Positions 35,572 through 38,450 of a stretch of DNA of 38,450 nucleotides are shown one piece after another. Location: contig JAQGID010000302.1 in assembly GCA_028291405.1 (NCBI GenBank), positions 1 to 38,450 of the forward strand. Reading direction: 5' to 3'. Source of the stretch: Rhodospirillales bacterium. Its GTDB lineage: Bacteria > Pseudomonadota > Alphaproteobacteria > ATCC43930 > CGMCC-115725. Both the position numbers and the translations under genes were made by a program. Position 1 is the first letter of the stretch. Each line of letters begins with the position of its first letter. Under the pieces are notes generated by a model, which had not been told where the DNA came from, made no database searches, and saw only the letters and a list, made by a program, of their open reading frames with translations.

Positions 35572-36441
35572 ATGTATGCGATCACGGGCATCACGGGCAA
35601 AGTCGGCGGCGAGGTCGCGCGTGCTTTGCTCGCCGCGGGCCAGGCTGTCCGCGCCGTCGTGCGCGACGTGCGAAAAGGCGAGGAATGGACCGTGCTCGGC
35701 TGCGAGGTCGCGGTCGCCGAGATGGAAGACGCTTCGGCGCTGACGGAGGCCTTCACGGGTGCGACGGGTGTGTTCATCCTGCCGCCGCCGGTCTTCGACC
35801 CGGAACCTGGCTATCCCGAGGCGCAGGCGGTGATCGACAGCGTCGTGACCGCCCTGAAAGCCGCCAGGCCCGCGAAAGCCCTGTGCCTGTCGACCGTCGG
35901 AGCGGACGCGGTTCACGACAATCTGCTGTCGCAGCGAACGATGATGGAAGCGGCTCTGCGCGCGCTTCCGCTGCCGCTCACGTTCCTGCGCCCCGCCTGG
36001 TTCATCGACAACGCTGCGTGGGACGTGGCTTCGGCAAGCGAGACGGGTCTCATCCACAGTTTACTGCTGCCCACCGACAGGGCGATTCCGATGGTCGCCG
36101 CGAAGGACGTCGGCCGCGCGGCGGCGGAGCTCATTCAGCAGGACTGGACCGGCGTTCGCATCGTCGAGCTGGAAGGGCCCGCCCGCGTATCGCCGAACGA
36201 CCTCACCGGCGCCTTCGCGAACATCATTGGAAAGCCGGTCCGTGCGGTGCCGGTGCCACGCGACTCCTGGGAGGAGATTTTCCGTTCGCAGGGCATGCGG
36301 AACCCTCGACCCCGCGTGCGGATGCTCGACGGCTTCAATGAAGGCTGGATCGACTTCCAGGATGGCGGAAACAAGGCGATCAAGGGCTCGACCACCGCCG
36401 CCGCCGTCATCGCGGCGCTCGTCGCCGTCACGGACGCCTAG
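35572..36441 (+). CDS. NmrA-type NAD(P)-binding protein
   Basis: The 289-aa product starts MYAITGITGKVGGEVARALL, an atypical-SDR Rossmann motif, with GGAGAGAG before the ATG. RAVVRDVRKGEEW follows the second strand, GATGVFILPPP and KALCLSTVGADAVHDNLLSQ are typical of NmrA/QOR2-like proteins, and LPLTFLRPAWFIDNAAWDV lies in the substrate-side region. No catalytic Tyr-x3-Lys is evident, so it could be a quinone/azo-type reductase or a redox sensor. Divergent from the LysR gene and its likely target. Confidence 0.85.
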   Translation: MYAITGITGKVGGEVARALLAAGQAVRAVVRDVRKGEEWTVLGCEVAVAEMEDASALTEAFTGATGVFILPPPVFDPEPGYPEAQAVIDSVVTALKAARPAKALCLSTVGADAVHDNLLSQRTMMEAALRALPLPLTFLRPAWFIDNAAWDVASASETGLIHSLLLPTDRAIPMVAAKDVGRAAAELIQQDWTGVRIVELEGPARVSPNDLTGAFANIIGKPVRAVPVPRDSWEEIFRSQGMRNPRPRVRMLDGFNEGWIDFQDGGNKAIKGSTTAAAVIAALVAVTDA

Positions 36442-36554
36442 GCCATACCGGTCAGCGATCGGACTTCTCGCGACGAGTCCTTTCGATCTCGAACCGCGAT
36501 CGATCCCGGTGTATGACCGTGCTCAACAAAAGCATCGCATCCTTGGGAGGAATC

Positions 36555-37747
36555 ATGACCCGTATTGCGACCGCCGTCTGCGCGGCAGTGTTGTTCACCG
36601 CCGGTGCCGCAAGGGCCCAGATCTCGGACGACAAGATCAAGATCGGGGTCCTCACCGACATGTCGGGACCGTTCTCCGACAATACCGGCCAGGGCTCGGT
36701 CGAGGCGGCGCGGATGGCGATCGAGGAGTTCGGCGCCAAGGTAGCCGGCGCGCCGGTCGAGCTCGTCGTCGGCGATCATCAGAACAAGCCGGACGTCGGC
36801 GTCTCGATCGCCCGCGAATGGCTCGACCGCAGGGGCGTCGCGATCTGCCGAACTCGTCGGTTGCGCTGGCGGTGCAGGAGATCGCGCGGGCCCAGGGCAA
36901 GGTGACGCTGTTCAGCGGCGGCGGCACCGCCGATCTCACCGGCAAAGCCTGCTCGCCGACCGGTATCCAATGGACCTACGATACTTACGAGACCGGCAAG
37001 GCGATCGCCGAGGCGCTGCCCGAGCTCGGCAAGAGCTGGTTCTTCATCACCGCCGATTACACCTTCGGCCAGGCGCTCGAGGCCGGCGCGACGCTGTTCC
37101 TCAAGAAGGCCGGCGGCGAGGTCGTCGGCGGCGTCCGGGCGCCGCTCAACTCGAGCGATTTCTCGTCCTTCCTGCTGCAGGCGCAGGCCTCGAAGGCGCA
37201 GGTCGTCGCCCTCGCCAACGCCGCCAACGACACCGTCACCTCGCTGAAGCAGGCGAAGGAGTTCGGCATTCTCGGCGGTAGCCAGAAGATGGTGGCGCTC
37301 GGTGGCGACGTCGGGGACATCCGCGCGATCGGGCTCGAGACGGCGCAGGGCCTCTTCTTCGTCGAGCCGTTCTACGCCGGCCGCGACGCCGACAGCGAGG
37401 AATTCGCCAAGCGCTTTCTCGCCCGCGCCGGCAAGATGCCGTCCTTCGTCCACGCCGGTCTCTACTCGGCGGTGCGGCACTATCTCGCGGCGATTGCGGC
37501 GGCGAAGACCGACGAGCCCAAGGCGGTGATCGCCAAGATGCGCGAGATGCCGGTCAACGACGGCTTCGCCAAGAACGGCCGGGTGCGTGCCGACGGTCGC
37601 ATGGTGCACGACGTCTATCTCGTGCAGGCCAAATCGCCAGCCGAATCGAAGGGCTCGTGGGACGTCATCAAGCTGATCGCGACGATCCCCGGCGACAAGG
37701 CCTTCCGCCCGCTCGAGGACGGCGGCTGCCCCTATCTCAAGGGCTGA
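36555..37747 (+). pseudogene. Branched-chain-amino-acid-type ABC substrate-binding protein, frameshifted
   Basis: The first part (start at 36555 with GGGAGG upstream) encodes a Sec signal (IATAVCAAVLFTAGAARA) and the start of a periplasmic binding protein: DDKIKIGVLTDMSGPFSDNT, VELVVGDHQNKPDVGVSIAR. After REWLDR at about 36830 the frame turns to Arg-rich nonsense ending at 36905. The family continues in another frame from 36842 as DLPNSSVALAVQEIA, then WTYDTYETGKAIAEAL, VGGVRAPLNSSDFSSFLLQA, to a stop at 37747. Compared with the family's usual spacing, about 10 bases seem missing at the junction. No permease or ATPase genes are adjacent. Either a pseudogene or a sequencing/assembly error. Confidence 0.85.
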
Positions 37748-37754
37748 GCCGCCC

Positions 37755-38450
37755 CTACTGCATGAACCAGCCGTGGCTGACGACGAGCGACTGGCCGGTC
37801 AGCGCGTTGGTCTCGAAATCGGCGAAGAACAGGGCGCAGGCGGCGACGTCGTCGACGGTCGTGAACTCGCCGTCGACGGTGTCCTTCAGCATGACGTTCT
37901 TGATGACTTCGGCCTCGGAGATGCCGAGCTCCTTCGCCTGCTCGGGGATCTGCTTGTCGACCAGCGGAGTGCGCACGAAGCCGGGGCAGATGACGTTGGC
38001 GCGGACCTTGTGCGCCGCCCCCTCCTTGGCGACGACCTTGGCGAGGCCGATCAGCCCGTGCTTGGCGGTGACGTAGGGCGCCTTCAGCACCGAGGCCTCC
38101 TTCGAGTGGACCGACCCCATGTAGATGATGCTGCCGCCGGTGCCTTGCTTGTACATGTACCGCAGCGCGGCGCGCGTCGTCAGGAAGGCGCCGTCGAGGT
38201 GGATCGCCAGCAGCAGCTTCCATTTCGCGAAGTCGAACTGGTCGAGCGGCGCGACGATCTGGATGCCGGCATTGCTGACCAGGATGTCGATCTTGCCGAA
38301 GGCCGCGACGGCTTTTTCCATGCCGGCGTCGACCTCCGCCTCGCTGGTGACGTCCATCGCGACGCCGACCGCGCAACGCTCGCCGCCGGCATTCAGCTCG
38401 GCCGCGGCGGCATCGGCGCCGGCCTGGTTGAGGTCGGCGATCACGACCTT
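37755..38450 (-). CDS. bdhA: 3-hydroxybutyrate dehydrogenase, 5' end outside the window
   Basis: BdhA interconverts 3-hydroxybutyrate and acetoacetate with NAD, the step after PHB depolymerisation. The window holds 231 codons plus stop; the N-terminal TGxxxGIG motif lies beyond the right edge, so the first visible residues are [29 protein letters not shown], the catalytic Ser in [13 protein letters not shown], the Tyr/Lys in [20 protein letters not shown] and [20 protein letters not shown] are as in known BdhA, and the C-terminus [15 protein letters not shown] matches the family. It converges on the broken binding-protein gene with a 7-bp gap. It fits with the phasin gene at 13757 as part of PHB turnover. 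Confidence 0.93.
   Translation of the reverse strand, partial: KVVIADLNQAGADAAAAELNAGGERCAVGVAMDVTSEAEVDAGMEKAVAAFGKIDILVSNAGIQIVAPLDQFDFAKWKLLLAIHLDGAFLTTRAALRYMYKQGTGGSIIYMGSVHSKEASVLKAPYVTAKHGLIGLAKVVAKEGAAHKVRANVICPGFVRTPLVDKQIPEQAKELGISEAEVIKNVMLKDTVDGEFTTVDDVAACALFFADFETNALTGQSLVVSHGWFMQ

Noticed and set aside
36227-36554. Upstream extension of the binding-protein frame into the NmrA-type gene
   Set aside because: It is a shadow of the NmrA-type frame; the signal peptide and ribosome-binding site lie at 36555 in the other frame.

Overview
This is a GC-rich window with the gene content and order of an alphaproteobacterium, probably Rhodospirillales or a relative. The left part carries a block familiar from that class on the minus strand (lgt, a MidA/NDUFAF7-type methyltransferase, pgeF, a lipoprotein, prs, rplY/ctc, pth, ychF). 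Later come a phasin, an aatA-type aminotransferase and a 3-hydroxybutyrate dehydrogenase, which indicate polyhydroxybutyrate metabolism. No rRNA, tRNA, CRISPR array, insertion sequence or phage gene was seen. Nothing finer than class can be claimed without a database.

Region 1 (1-9918, all minus). Read in the direction of transcription: heptose epimerase rfaD; lgt, midA-like, pgeF and a two-repeat lipoprotein, tightly packed with overlapping starts and stops; a Tat-exported amidohydrolase that looks inserted into the block; then prs, rplY, pth, ychF and a DUF1186-type gene cut by the window edge. These genes serve lipoprotein maturation, LPS heptose supply, PRPP synthesis and ribosome/tRNA maintenance.

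Region 2 (10157-14212, plus). A small lipoprotein, mscL with a zinc-ribbon tail, a UbiK-like factor, a YbjN-domain gene coupled to proC, a TetR-type regulator, and a phasin whose promoter carries two palindromic operator-like sites. A strong hairpin for the phasin transcript lies inside the 3' end of the convergent sensor kinase gene.

Region 3 (14209-24359). A hybrid histidine kinase and a glycosyltransferase (minus), then aatA, an EF-G-like GTPase paralogue lacking the usual catalytic histidine, an MHYT-domain histidine kinase, and a Tat-exported MsrP with no MsrQ beside it (plus).

Region 4 (24366-28060, minus). A two-gene unit of unknown function, a PLP-dependent class V-like enzyme followed by an ATP-grasp ligase with an alpha-helical N-terminal region, plus a separate exported Sel1-repeat protein. 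The two-gene unit is my best candidate for an undescribed pathway.

Region 5 (28309-38450). An RND efflux permease and adaptor without an outer-membrane channel, a broken MazE/AbrB-type antitoxin remnant, an LLM-class flavin monooxygenase, a divergent LysR regulator and NmrA-type gene sharing a palindromic operator candidate, a frameshifted branched-chain-amino-acid-type binding protein, and bdhA running off the right edge. This stretch looks more accessory: broken genes and stand-alone catabolic or transport genes.
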